Below, one piece after another: positions 37,641-52,200 of a DNA stretch of 64,000 nt; the stretch's first letter is position 1; each line of letters begins with the position of its first letter. Made by a program: the position numbers and the translations under genes. A model generated the notes under the pieces. That model made no database searches and was not told the DNA's origin. It saw only the letters and a list, made by a program, of their open reading frames with translations. The DNA comes from Stichopus chloronotus (Eukaryota > Echinodermata > Holothuroidea > Aspidochirotida > Stichopodidae): NCBI GenBank assembly GCA_021234535.1, contig CM037837.1:2418001-2482000 (forward strand). The letters are read 5' to 3'.

Positions 37641-40264
37641 CATCTACTGCTTAAGATTCCTTTATACTATTGAAGATATAGTTTGATACTGTGCCTTTGA
37701 TATTCTTATGCATATTCAGATTCCTACAATGGTCTTATTTGCCAGGATGTGTTATATGTCAATCTCGCAAAAAACCTTAGTTTATTCCAGTTCAATCATT
37801 TCAAATGCAACTGCAGGTTCCATTATGACAGTGTTGTGTACAAGTAGAGTATACAGTCCCTTCATCAGTGTCAAAATAAGCAGATAACTGGCTTTTGCAT
37901 AATACTATTGTACCAACAGTGCAGTTTGATCTATTGACTATACTCTATATCCCTCAATTCCCAAGTCTCATCCCCTTTTTTCTAAATGCTTTTTCCAACT
38001 GCTACCTACCCATCCCCTTGTTTAGACATCTTAAAAAAAAAAGAAGAATTCTCAAGCTTCTTTAGGTACCCAGTTTTAACTTATATTTTGTCTTACATTC
38101 AACAGGCAGAAAATGCATGCGACTGGCTTTGAAGACACACTATGTCTTCAAACTTCTGTGATCGTACCCAAAGATGAAAATGCAACAGGATATTGATATT
38201 CAGACTTTTAATCGATGACATACCTTCATTAAATCACAGGGACTACATGAAGACATAAAGTACCGTAGATTGACAATGCATGAAGGTCTACTGCAAAACA
38301 ATTTTCTGAATATTCATTGTACTAAAAATGGAACTGCATCTATTTAAAGCTTACAACAGTTAAAATAAAATGATGATCAAGTTATTTCTATCCAAAGTTC
38401 AAGCAATAATCATTAGTGATAACCAAACCACATATTAATGGCAAAGTTACCTTATGGGAGTTAATATGGATCTGAAGGGCATCGGTCACAAAGGCGTAAC
38501 ACGGTGTTTGAAAAAGGAAGGAAGGGATTGAAGAAAGCGAACAGTGGATTGAGAAAGGGTGGAACTGGGACATTCAGGGAATGGGGTATGACTGTTATAA
38601 AAAAAAAAATTAAGTTGAAAAGATACCAAATGGAGAAATGAGGTACAAGAGTGCAGGAAGCAAAATGGCGTCACCATTTATAATCAACAACTTGACATAA
38701 AACAACAGTTATGCAAAGTAAAGTAAGAAAAGCGAAAAGCTAAGAGTTCTCAAAAACTGAGTATTAACAGCCACAGTGAGATCTATTGGACCACAAGGAG
38801 ACTGACATTGTTGTAGCTTCAAATGAAGGCAGCAAAGAAAATTTGACAACATATTTTGGGAACCCAAGAGTTACAGGTGCATAGGATATGAGGAAAATTG
38901 AAGAATTAAAATGAATAATTCTCCAAAACTCCATCATCAAAAAGGTTTCAAAACTGAATGAGGGGCTACCATTAAACACTTTCTACATTTTACGTTTTAC
39001 AGGAGCAAATATGAATGTGTTTGAATTGTTAAATTTAAAGTAATGGGTCAGTGTCTCCACCAAAGGCATATCCAGAAGTTGCTACAAGGGGCAGTAAACC
39101 CAATGTGTGCTGTAAGTGCGGAGCACAGTTGTTATCACATGGAGTTCAAGAGAAGGTCCAAGGGAAGAACCTTGACTGGGGTGAGTCCAGGGGATCAAAT
39201 CCCTGAAGCTCTCCTGAAGCTCTCCCCAGATAGTTTGAATACTTCAAAAATAGATCCCACACAGACTGGAAATGTCCTGATGAAATGTGTTATTTAGATC
39301 TGGTATATTATTATTTTTCTCATTATATTCATATTTTTCTTGGCCTAATATTTTTCTTCTTCCAAGCTGGGTGTAAGCTTATCTTCTATCTCACAAATTT
39401 GTGGTAAAAAAAATGATCTGCCGATGGCAAACTCAGTCAGAAAGTGCCCCAGGAGACAAAAAAGACGCTAACTTTTTATTTTTTTTATGGTGACATCCCA
39501 TAGATAATATTCATGAGAATGTGTTTTATGTCTCTCCCTAGCTTGTACATGGGAATGTTGTTTGGCTAAGATCATGGCGCTTACTTGAACTCTGCAGGTA
39601 AACATTAATGACCTTCAACTGACAACATTTCATCTGCAAAGCAAGGGAGAGGCATAAATCATGAATATTTGTCTATGGGACACCAGCATGGAAAAAATTA
39701 ATATATTAACTTCTTTTTCTGTCTTCTTTGCCACTTTCTGACTGAACTTGCCATTGGCAAATCATTTTTTTTTTGCCACAAATCTGTCAAGGAGATATGT
39801 TCATACCTGACTTGGAAGAAGAAAGTGCAAAAAGTTATGCAAGACGTATATCACAACTACCTTTACTCCTTTAAATCAAATTTAAAAAAAGGTTTTACAA
39901 ATTTTTTTTAGGCTGGTATCACAATTAGGGATTGACCTGCAAAATAATGTCAAATACCCAATCAATTTTAAATTCAGACAAATTCAATAATTAATCAAAT
40001 GAAGTCACATTCTATGCAATAACAGCAAGAAAAAGAAAAAATGAACGAATGAATGAATGAACTTCTGGGAGAGTAGTTTAACATGTCAGAAGTCAACACA
40101 AGTTCTTCCTCACTCCGTACTCCTCCCATCCAATCGGAGTCCACCCCTCCTGCCCCCCCCCCCCTCCATCTTCTTTTTCAACGATGCGAGTGATCACTGC
40201 ATTTATACTTTCAGTGTTCCTTCTAATGAGAGTCTAATCTTTGATGCACAGAGAGTCTGACACC
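37641..40264. other. Intergenic junction between duplicated units of paralogs 3 and 4
   Basis: The 5' flank homology of paralog 3 fades near 37640, and 3' flank homology of paralog 4 to paralog 3 begins near 38270 (shared CAATAATCATTAGTGATAA). The duplication junction therefore lies in this ~0.6 kb. The rest contains the foldback element at 39353-39824 and a 12-base C-run near 40152-40163. No gene is seen. Confidence 0.6.
39353..39824. mobile_element. Foldback / MITE-like element with ~200 bp inverted arms
   Basis: The ends are a perfect 14-bp inverted repeat, TTTCTTCTTCCAAG at 39353-39366 and its complement at 39811-39824. Moving inwards, the arms keep pairing with mismatches. Left AATTTGTGG, AAAAAATGAT, GCAAACTCAGTCAGAAAGTG and CCCATAGATAATATTCATGA answer right-arm complements GATTTGTGG, AAAAAATGAT, GCAAGTTCAGTCAGAAAGTG and CCCATAGACAAATATTCATGA. 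Pairing extends close to the centre near 39590. No coding capacity is present. No target-site duplication is obvious at these ends. The equivalent 3' flank of paralog 3 lacks it. Confidence 0.85.
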
Positions 40265-43200
40265 TCATTCATTGTCCCCTAACTCTGCTTTTTCTATAGA
40301 CTCTTCATCTGGTTCCAATACCTCAATCTGGTAGCTCAGGGTTCTGTTTTTCATCTTGGAAGGATTCTCAAAGCAGAAGACATCTGAAAAAGGAAAGGAA
40401 AAAAAAGTATTGATCAAATTTTCTTCAAAATAGCACAACACCCAACCTGTCAGCTGCATGTTGATCTCATAGTATGTATGAAGCCCTAAATCACATTACC
40501 TTGAAAAACCAGTACTAATAGGATCAAAATATCACAAGTAGCAAGCCTATGTTACATCTTCTTTGCTATGATTATTTCTAAGGACGTATTCAGAGATTAA
40601 GCATATCCACAGCGCCAGGTGACTGGTTTAATCTGAAAGTGACTGATACATGGACCATCCATTTGTCACATTTATATTCCCCGTCAATGCCCTTCAAACA
40701 TCCAGTACTTTAGAGAACTATACCATAAAATCATTATATTTTTAAACTATTACCGTAAACAATATGCAGTGAGTATTCAACTCTCTGAACTCTTGAATAT
40801 TCAGCAATAATTGCTGATTTTATAGGATTTAGCTCACGATGAGAATTTTGGATAACAGTTAATGTCACTCTGGGCTTCAAAGATTAAAGGGCCGGCAGTT
40901 ACACTTAACGTAAATTTTAAACCGATAGCATCTCTCTAGGACTTAAAAGTACGTGAGATCACAAAGTTCAAACACACAGTCAAATCTCACTGAAAAGATA
41001 GTCCTCTCAACACTAAGGCAGAAGTGAGTCGAAATAAATACACGATTAACAGAATAACATGTGCTGTACGGTGGAGGCTGATGCACTGACTAGATATTGG
41101 CAGACTGTGGTACTGTCTACTTTTTATTCCTTTTGAGGCTGACTAATACATCAGTTGAAGTGAGGATGATCACAAGAAAATATACCGGTATCATTCTCAG
41201 ATGAAAAACCCGGTTGATGGCACTTGTTTAACAGCTTGACATCTGTCTGGGCATGAGTTTTTGAGAAAAAAAGTGTTGAGTGACTTATATTAATAATCAC
41301 TAAATAATCTAAAAAGGAAAGTTGGAACAGTAAGACCATAGAAAATCAATACTTCAGAAGGATTGTAAGACTAAATGCTTCTAATCATCAATCTATTGGC
41401 AATGACCCATGTTCACCGTTCTGAACTTTTTTTATACTTCAATAAGCTCTTTCTGGAATACTGCAAAAAGGGTCAGAAATTTTCTTTTTTTGTGACCTCA
41501 CTATAGACTGTTCTTGCCTGACTACCAAACATGTTGAAAAGTAAATCAAAAGTGGGAGACAGTTCCACATGAAGTGCATTTTGTGATCTGAAAATATTTG
41601 CATCCAAATTATTGCTCTTGGTTATTAACCTTGAAGTTGTAGCAGGCAAGCCCTACCTAGTCCTTCATTATCTCCCATCTAGCCTGCTGGTCAATTCTAA
41701 TAGATGTTGAACAAGGCCAGAGCGTCCCCAGCCTCAGATACTCACACAATCCGAGTTGTGCCACCTCGACCTCTCCATCTACTGGTATCTGGTGGCTGTT
41801 GTAACTTTTCTCCTCTTTCAGCCACTCTTTTTCATCTCCTGCTTTCTTTCTCTTGTAAATGCTGAACTTGATGTCACCTTCCTCGGTCTTGAAGGCATAC
41901 CTAAAAAGAAGAGGAAGAGAGCATTAGTGGTCATGCTCCCATCTGAGTGCTATGGATCATGGTTTTTGTTGATCCACAGGTGTTCACCGATCCTGATCCA
42001 GGCCACATTTGAGCCAGCGTTGTAAATCAATGTGCTATGTGGACAAGATGTGCAAGCTTGGAAAGCTCACCAATGTTTACAAGTCGGTTCGGGTTTCTTT
42101 ACGCACATTACGTATGGTACGTTACTAAGACTGAAAAATTGAAATTAATGAGATATCTGTCACTTGTTCTACAAATTGCGTTCACATTACAGACTAAATT
42201 TGATCCTGCGGGACTGATCTGTGGTCTACCCTGGTGGGAGTGTCAAAATCAGTGGATCTTGATCTTGAGTGAGTACTGTTAATCTACATCCCCATTATAG
42301 TCTGATTTACCACCGTAAATAATGATCAACCATGCTCACTCGAAAGGGAAAACAGCCAGTGGGGTGAATTATTACAAGGGCAGATGGCATTTAATTACTC
42401 CAGACCACATTCTGAAGTTGAACTATCCATAGTTAGTGAAGTCAAATGTACACATAAATGTATTTCATTATTTATACCATGAAGAAGCTAGTGTAACGTG
42501 ACCTGTACTGAGATTGCATCCAAAGAATCGAACGCTCTCCACATCAATCAGTTTGGTGATTCACGTTGGCTAGATAACATCTCTTTGCTGTTCAATACAA
42601 GATATCTGGTACAACATTTAGTGACAGAGTGATTTCGCGGCTGAAAACGATTGACTCTAGTATAACTACATGTGTGGCTTTCTATAACCTGAAAAAGTTC
42701 TAGATGAAGCTTAAAAAGGTTTGAAACAAAAATGATTGGAATAATGTGGAAGTTCAACATGAAAATCCATCTACCGGTAATTTGTGCAGATGGGAGCACA
42801 TTTTTGAATGTCTGTTCTAACTCCAAATAATTAGCAAGGTAATTATTAGATAAATATAACATGATAACACTATTAAAACACTTAAGTCTGCATTCATTTT
42901 GTTCACAATGTAAGTAAAAAAAATGATCCATGTCAGTGCTTTTTCTTCTTTTTTTTGTACAATTGGCCCAGAAAAGAAAAATGGTGTGAAACATTGTCTA
43001 GTCACTTGCAAACAGAGATCACGCTTTAATGAAAATACGAGAACTGGGTTGAGAAAATGTTTATCCACAGTACACTCCATCCAAGGCTGTGGAATAATGT
43101 AGATTGCACTGAAAGTACATGTGACTTGGAAAGCGCATTTTTGCATTTTGAAGCACTTCAAAAAGAAGCATTTCAAAAAGGTAATTGATACAAACACTAT

Positions 43201-46200
43201 GCACACAGGTTGCCAATAAAGGGGTTCACTCTGCAAATTTCTGAATGAAGCCAATTCATTCCTAGATGCATCTCACTTGGTCTTTAAGAGTTCCATTGAA
43301 GTAGCACGTGACTATAAGGTCTGCCACTGCCGGGCAACAAACACAATTTAAAAGAGAAAAAAATGGCAGCCACAGTAGTAGCTACGGTGGGTTGCACAGG
43401 GAAGTCCTATCCAGGACTAGAAATTTCCACAAGGCATTCACAATAAGTTTACATTTTACTTTTCCTTGACAGTGCTTTAGAGACGTAGAGTTCTGGGGGC
43501 GCTATTCCCTGGACACTTGTCAGGGCATGGCCCTTGGACCTCACAAGGGGTCCTGATGCGAGTCTCTGTACCCCACCAGAAGTGACTGGTTCCCTTGCCT
43601 GGAATCTGGCACTAAAATTTGTCTGCCGACAGCCCTGCTAGCAACCCTTACACAAGTGCTTCATATCACTTCAAATTCATTCACACATCTACAATGGCAT
43701 GAAATTCCAACTCTTGGATAAAATTAACAAGAGTCCAGAAGGCACTGTGGTTCCTTGCACAGAGGTACAGTAATGTAAATTATGGAGTGAAGGGAGCAAT
43801 TTGCATTATTTTGTAAAATAGCCCATATGGCCCATTTCTGACCATGAACCCTCACTATTGTAATATAGAATTTGCAGACAAAGAAACATATTTCATGATT
43901 TTATAACATGGTCCATATGGCCAATCTCGGACACTGAATACCAAACATGACAAATACCCAGATGGAACCACTTCCATAGCCCTAATGAGACCAACCATCA
44001 ACAGTGTTACATACAATCTGTAAAAGAAGAAGTATTTTGCATGATTTCAAAATAGCCCAGGGCCACTATGGTTCCTTGTACTTGGAATACAGGTACTGCA
44101 AAATGATATGCTGGAGTTCACAAATATAAAAGAAGCCATTTCAATTGAAGATGTTGATTCCTGCAATATACAGCAATAGCCCATTCATTTTATAAAGCAC
44201 AAACAGCTGTGAATCTTTCATTCAAAACACATAAGAAGGGATTCTGTAAATTACAATAAGACTTATCACATCTATGTCCCTTTAAAATCCACCCAACACT
44301 GACAGCATAAAATGGAGGGGACTGCTAGAGTCTAGTTTCCACTGGTAAGAACACCAACTAAATTATTTTCTTTCATTGCCTCCTGCCCACCTTACTACTT
44401 AACAGCCATTTACATCAATGCATACATCATCACTGAAGGATGAGGACATAAACTGATCCAACCAAAATTTGTCTGGGATGACCACCTATGGTACTTCCCA
44501 CAGCACTGCTGCCTCTTCATTTGATCATGAAACTACAACCTCAAGCAGCACATCTATAATTTGCTGGAAGGCGACTGACAGAACATATATGCATCCATAG
44601 CATGAAAATGGAGCAAAGGAATTTCAGTAACAAAAAGACAATTGTCTGCAGCATGCACAAAAATTCAAAAATTTCTATACACTCTTATGCAAACTGAAGC
44701 CAAAATTGTCAAAATTCTAATGACATTGACAATGAAAATGCCACAGAGATGTACCTAATATCTAAGAACACCTTTCTACCACATCTGAAGCAGATCAGTC
44801 GAGGCGCGGCAAAGATATTACCACATCAGGAATTTTACATTAAGTCCGGCCCATTCATTAACATGCACGCTATGGGCACCAAAAACAATAGGGCACATCT
44901 ACTCAATATGATACATGTACACACCAAGTTTGAGAAAAATTGAGCACTTGATTATTGAGTTATCGTGCCACATACCTCGCATTCCAATGGCGTCACATAC
45001 TTACATACACACATATACACATGGTGACTTGACTGCAGGTTCCTTTGTTAACACTAGGAACCAAAAATCACAAAAAATTGCAGACAGCACTCAAAAGAAA
45101 AACAGAAGTGGCACATTCTTATACCATTCAAGAACGGTCCATGTTGATAAATGCTTTGGTAGTTTGCAAAGAAAATTAGCTGTGTGTACAAATTTAACAA
45201 TACGGCTTTAATTACCTGACTGCGCTCTCGTTTACCCTGACTTCGTATTTCAGAGCTTTAGTTGTTCCCGGTTTGATGACGATTTTTGTGAGTGATTCTT
45301 CCTCAAACAGTACATCTTTCATGTAATACTTCTCTGGGATTTTTCCTCCAAGTACCAACTGATAAACCAAATAGAAGTAGGAAAACATTGACCATCAACC
45401 CTGCAAAACCATTAAATTTCCTTTTTGTGTTGAGAAACATCTTTCCCAAAGAAAACGTTGATGAGTGTTAATTTGCCTTCGGTGAATTTGTATGATGCTT
45501 TTTGTGTGAGTAACGGTGGTTGTGTTTGGTATTTTTTTTGCACAAATTTTTTTGTTAACATTGTAAAAAAAAAACTATTACATCATTTGAATAAAGGCAA
45601 CTATGTATACAAAAGCTATAAATAAAGCAAAATAATTTGTTGATAAAAAAGAAGGTGAAAAAAAAGGGAAGACTTCAAACTCTCACAATCAGTAGTAGGA
45701 TATCAGATTATTGCTTAAAACGAAAATGCAGAAACAGTTGTGCACATCATAAACTTTTGACCTTGTTATCTGTCTAGCTGGATCTATATTTGTGCAATTC
45801 AGTATGATCTGACCCATTATTACACTACAGTTGGAAACACTGTCCTTTTTTTCCTGCACTACTTTGAATATATTGGTGTGCTTCAGGTCAGACCATTACG
45901 AGCTGTTAGAACGGTTCCAGGGTGAAGCATATTTTGATACAGTAAAGAAAACATGGCACACAACACCTTACGACATAAACATATACAACAACACAACAAA
46001 TTAAGTGCTCTGCTGTTGTACAATGAATGTAGTATTGTACAAATCAAAATACAAAACCAAGACAAAATCGCCAACTGTGTGGCCCACTTAGGGACCATCA
46101 GGCAAATTCACAGTAAGTGCACTTTTCTTACAAATCCTCAACCAAGACAACAATTCTTTCTCACACCTGTCACAACCATCCCCCCTACCCCTCCCCTGCT

Positions 46201-49200
46201 CTCCTCCTATATGTTTCCCTGTAGTTGCAAAACTACTGAAATATAAGATCTTTCAACTTCCTCCAAAGTTCTGTTTTTACCTACCTTGCTTGGACACTTT
46301 GGGTCACCATCTGGGTCAACCTGAGTTCCACCCCAGTGTTTTGGAAATTGATCATCATCGATGTATTTCAGTAGTGTTTCCTTCCAGTTACTGCTACCTG
46401 AAAAACGGATGACAGCAAATTATAAATTTTGTCTATTTTAGACTAAAATAAAAAGCCATTCATAACATCACACAATACATCTTTTTTCTTAAGATACCCT
46501 TAACTTCTGCCAAAAATGATAGGGATCTTGAATCCAATATGATTGATGTACATGCTAAATATGAGGTTAGTCCAAGATTCCGTTATTCAGATTTTTTCTA
46601 CAAGGGTTTCACACTTGTACTTTTGCTGGTGCATTAGAAGTTCAAATAGACCAATTGGTCCCACCTTCTTATTTCCTTATTGCATTTATGCTTGGGTAGC
46701 TGAGCTCAGTAATAGTCAAACATAACAGAGGCCTTTACAGATGAATTCAATTCATGCATACTGTCAGCCAATCAGTTGTGGTCAAACGATTTACACTTCA
46801 AAGTGAAGAATCATACAGCACAGTGGACGTATTACTTGCTTAAATTGAACAGCTTCAGTTTGTGCAGAATATGGAGTTACATAGTAGTGTTATGAGTGGA
46901 ATAAGCTAGCTGTAATGCTGCATATAACATTAAACTGAACTATTTACATCATTGAAATCACAATGCATTCTTGCATTTTGGTATTAAATCTAGTCCATCA
47001 ACACATATTTGTACTATCTACAGTCCATTAAGATATTACTCAAAGCTTACATTCCTAAAAGATTTGTTGAACACTTACAATTTGACCTTTGTAGACCTCA
47101 AATGACCAAATGACCACCAAAAACAAAAGAGTCCTTGCACTCAGTATGGTACATACACATACCAAGTATGACAACAGTCCAAGCTTCTGTTCTTTAGACA
47201 GCATATTAATACATTTTCACACTTAGAGCCTGCACTGACTTCAAATGACCTTTGACCTCCCCAAAATAGGGTTCTTGCAATCAATATATTTCATACACAT
47301 ATCAAGTATACCATCAGTCCTAGCTTCTGTACTTGAGATATTGCTGACAATATTCCACAATTTGCCCTCTGATGGCCTCAAAAAACAATAGGGTTCTTGT
47401 AGTCAATATGATACATACATATATCAGCTATGACAACAGTCCAAGTTTCTGCTTTTGTTTGAGATATTGTTTCTGTGAGCAAGGCACCATAAAGCACAGA
47501 CAAACATACCATCATAATTGCAAATTCAATTGTCATTGAAACCAAAAATGTGACTTAAGGGTTAGATAAAACCTGGCAGCTGCCAGATATATAACGTCTA
47601 TGGCATTTTTTATTGTTAAAGAAACTGAAAAACCTAGCATAATAAATATTAGAAATAAAAATAAAGAAGAAAACAGTTTTTTATTTTCTATTTTCACAAA
47701 GGTGATTGTGATTTACTTTTCAGAATTTTTACTTTCTTCTTGGTCCCTTCATCCAAGAAAGGTTTAACCAAACTGTAAGCTAGGGGAAATATAGCCGGTG
47801 GTCTGGTTATGAAGACCCTCTTCACAGTTTCAGGGTAGTACTGTTCCATAATCACCATCACCTGTAACAACAAAATATCCTCAGAAATGTCAGTTGCTTC
47901 TAAAATGCTTCATTACCTACTGAGAATCCTTAGTTCAACCCCAGCTCTCACCCACCCATTTTCATGTTGCAGACTCAAAATGGCTTTCACATTGAAGGAA
48001 TTTAGTTTGAAATATATCTACCATGTATCTTCTATATGTCATTCGAAGATCATTTGCCAATTTAAGATCAGTCTTACCTATCATCTGAACAGGGTAGACA
48101 AGATAGGTATTTAAGGTACTCATTGGGTTGATAATGTTACCTTTGTGAGGATTTTGAAGCACACAAACATATGACAATGCTTATAATTGACATAAATAGT
48201 CAAGCTTCACATCCAATAGTTATAAAAACACTCAAAAGTTTTGAATTTTTTACCCTGGCTTGTACAGTCTGTGTGCATATGAATAAGCACTAATGTGAAA
48301 AGTGTCTGGTCACAAATAATCAAAAACCAAATTGAAACGTTAATTATTCACTCATTTATGTTGATTTGTGACATGGGGGGTCCCCTTAATTTGCCCATTT
48401 GTCACTATCGTGTGAAAGAAACTTGACCGCTTTGGGACAATTTCATGAATTTCTTAAAACAATTCAACGTGACTCTGTAAGTAAGAGATTCTCATCTAAC
48501 CTCATTCCATAAGTTGATGAATGGTTTCCACAAGATATTTGGCCCAAGACCTTCCATATCAAGGATGAAGGTGATGCCTTCGATGTACCGTCCATGCTGT
48601 AGAGGAAATAAGACAAAACATCAGTGTATCAGACGACGATCAGAAGTTGCCCTCGTCAAGCCTACATCACAAAAATTACACTGAAATCCTTGTTACACCG
48701 GTAGGGACAAACAAATGCTGTTCGTTTTTGTCAGTATTTGATTTTAGGTGCACGTTGTTGGAGTCAATCTGACACAAACCTTTCTTGAGTTCTCCTTGGC
48801 ATTAACGTACATCCTCTCGATCAAGTGGATGGCGACCTTCTCTCGTTCGCTAGATTTGAGCGAATAGATGATCCCTGAGAAGAGGGTGCAAACAAACACT
48901 GATTATGAATGGAGAATTGTTCCCTGACAGTGTAACTTACAAACCAATTTAACTCCATGTCCCTTAGACAAATTTGACATTATATGAAAAATTAAAAAGC
49001 TGTCACATGTGAGTCTTTTGGAGCTTTTCACACGAAATACTTTGAAAGGTGACAGGTCATTATTTTTGTCACATTTTTTTTTTTGCTTTGCATCAAGACA
49101 TTTCCAATTTCACCATGTGCTATTTCTTATTAGAACAAAACTGTCACAGCTTCTCTCCTTATGGACTGGAACTTTATCTTTATATGATGGCTGTCTGTCC

Positions 49201-52200
49201 GGCCATTTGCTCTTAGATGAACAAGAAGACTTTCCCCAAGGTCAATAATTATGAGCAGATCATTTTTCTCTCAGGAGAAAGAAATTAACAAATGTCAATT
49301 ACCTCTGACATCTATAGCACCAATGGCGTAAATATCCACGAGATTTCCTTCTTTGTCGACACCAGTTATGCCGTTGGGCCAGTATTTTTCTATCGCCTAC
49401 GACAAAAAAGCAAAAGTCAGGAGTTTCAGGATACTTTTTAAAAGAAATAGCTAAATGATAAAAATTTTAAACTGCAAACTTACAGCTCATTAAAACCTTA
49501 CGTTATGCCGACAAGTCCTTTAGAGACAGTTCATCTAGTCACAAACCACAATCCACACAATCGTCCTCTGTAATCCCTGAGTTTCTCGCAAGTGAGATGG
49601 AAGATTGTTTTCAAGCAGAGCAATTTTTTCCACATGGTCAGAAGTAGAAGTTCCATGAACCAAGGAGGTTTTACAAGGAAACCTCCTTGCATGAACAGTG
49701 CTCTTGTTGAAAAATGTTCATGCTTAACCACTTTCTTTCCCAACTATCATGTGTCACGAAAGACACAGTAAAGACATTTCATCTCAAAAGTCTTTACATA
49801 CATCTTTATTCACATTTTTTTTTTTTCACAATTTACAACTTCAACAAGAAAAACTTCTCTAAGCAGCTCAAAACTAAAACAGATCTTTTGTGGTAGTTTT
49901 AACTGATTTCACTATTTTAAGTGGCAGGATTAACTGATTTTAACTGATGAACTGAACTAATAATCAGTGCACACACCCTTTAACTGCATACCAAATTCCG
50001 CCAACTGTTGACCAGTAAGTTCTTCTTGCTTCTCCCATAGACGCAATTGTAAAATTTGTTCACAGCAATTTTCATTCAAAGCTTTTATATTTAAATTATC
50101 AAGCGACACCGTGCAGCCAGAATGTTGCATGAATGCAACTGCATGCTGGATTATGAAATCCATCCAGCTACAATGCCAATTATGATCGAGCAGGCACTCG
50201 ATTCAACTTCAGAGACTCAACTTCTGACGGGGAGTCACGACGCGATTCCCTTTTTTCTTCGAGTCACAACTTACGTGAAATTTTCAAAACTATAAAGAAA
50301 TGTTCACCAAGATCGTTTTTTCCCCTCAACAGATCAAATTGAAGTTCTTTTGTGAGTTATAATTGACTACATCAATAAAACCTAGTACCCGAGGCTTGTT
50401 TATATTTCTTGTTTACCATGAAGGCCTAGCCTATTTTCAACACATCTACACTGTTTAGGGCTCTACGTTAAACAATAATTCACGTTCAAAATACAACACT
50501 ACATATGTGTAGCCAGCTAATTATGATGTTATTGAGACCAATACCAAGTAGGAGCAACTTCAGAGTTGCTACTATTCAGGTCATGAGAACTCTGCTTCAA
50601 ATATACTGGAGTCGCCCAAACCTAGTATGGATCTGGCATTCCTTTCTATTGCTGAAAGGCTTTTTCTACAAACACACAAACTTATCTTGATATGTTTTTA
50701 TCAACTTTTATCCTTTGTTCTGCACTGATTGAAGCTTTTAATCTGTATCATGTGTGTTTCATTTCATCCATTACAGTATTCTCCACAGATTCTCCTGAGG
50801 GGCAAGATTGGCCACAAGTGATTGGCATCAGCAACCACAAGCAATCACTGACAAAAGTGGATCAACCTCATTGCAGAAATTTTTGATTGATAATTGAGAT
50901 GTAAAATGATGCCACTTACGTGATATGTTGCTCCGTTTGAAAGAGTGGAACTCTGGTACAGGAGCAGGACTCATATCTAAGGGGGGGGGGGGCCATTTCT
51001 ATTTCAGTGGCAGACCATGCATCCCACAATAAAGAATTCTGCATTACATGAGTGTATGGCATTACACTCACAGAAGAAAAATGTATATGCTACTAAATTT
51101 AAAACTTCTTGAACCTATAGTAGTAGTACGATAGATTACCAAACTTTTATGCAATCAGAGAATTTAACCCAGATAAATGTTAAAAATACCAACGAACGAG
51201 ATTGCATGCAGTTGGAGACACAGAAAGGTGAACTATCAGTTACTTACCTCTGGTAGAGGATTATCCTTTGTGAATGTGGACATTTTGTTCTTTATTCTCC
51301 ATTCCACACACTGGAGGTAAAAAAAATAAATAAAAACTGGAGATCATTAGTTAGTAAGACATCAATAAAGCACACTTCCACTGTTGTGAGTCTATTCTTA
51401 ACAGCTGAACATACTCAAAGTGGACTATTATCTACAGTCAGTTCATCAAGGAATAGAAGAGCAGAGTACGCAGGAGGGTGGGGGATTTTGCATGACTGCC
51501 ATGCAATTCTGACCATATCATTTGTCTCTATTGATTTCACTGACATTAACCTGCTTAGTCATTTGTTAACTTTAAAATGATCTTTTATACTGACTTACAT
51601 TTCTCAGCATCTCCTCGCTCTTCTTCACGTTAAAGTGTCTGGCTATAAAATAAAGATTGAAAACAAAAATAACCAGCTAATAACCAAATAAATATAACAC
51701 ATACCAGAAACCATAATAGCCAAATAAACATAACTTATACCAGAAATTTCAAATGTGATGCCAGAGCAAAGACATTACTAATACTGGAAAGGATGGTATC
51801 CCCTATCACAACCGCTCCCCTCAACTCCGAAAGCAAAATTCGCATGACCTCAATATTCTCTGTTAACAACTCATAATGCCTACTAGGATGGAAAGTCCTT
51901 GATGTATACCTGCTATTAGGCTGATATTTAATTCCATAAGTTTGTTGACGGTCAAATTCAATCATTTCAGGACTAAAAGTGAATCATATGCTTTCTACAG
52001 TATGGATGCTCCATATTCACTATGTGACAATTTCAAACAAACATTGACAACAGGACAGGTTCCCCCTCACAACCTTCCTATTCAACCTAGTGATCTGTGT
52101 CACCACAAATGGGCAGTCTCTTCAGTATATGAACAGTGTAAAATCTGTGGAATGCAGAAAATTCTGGAAACATTTTATCTTTCCATGGTTTTATGGCTTA

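Noticed and set aside
41756..42025. 89-codon plus-strand frame
   Set aside because: Mostly the complement of exon 11 of paralog 4.
42548..43254. Two long minus-strand frames of 145-148 codons
   Set aside because: They lie in intron 10 of paralog 4. The matching intron of paralog 3 is alignable but does not keep either frame, which is not expected of a coding region.
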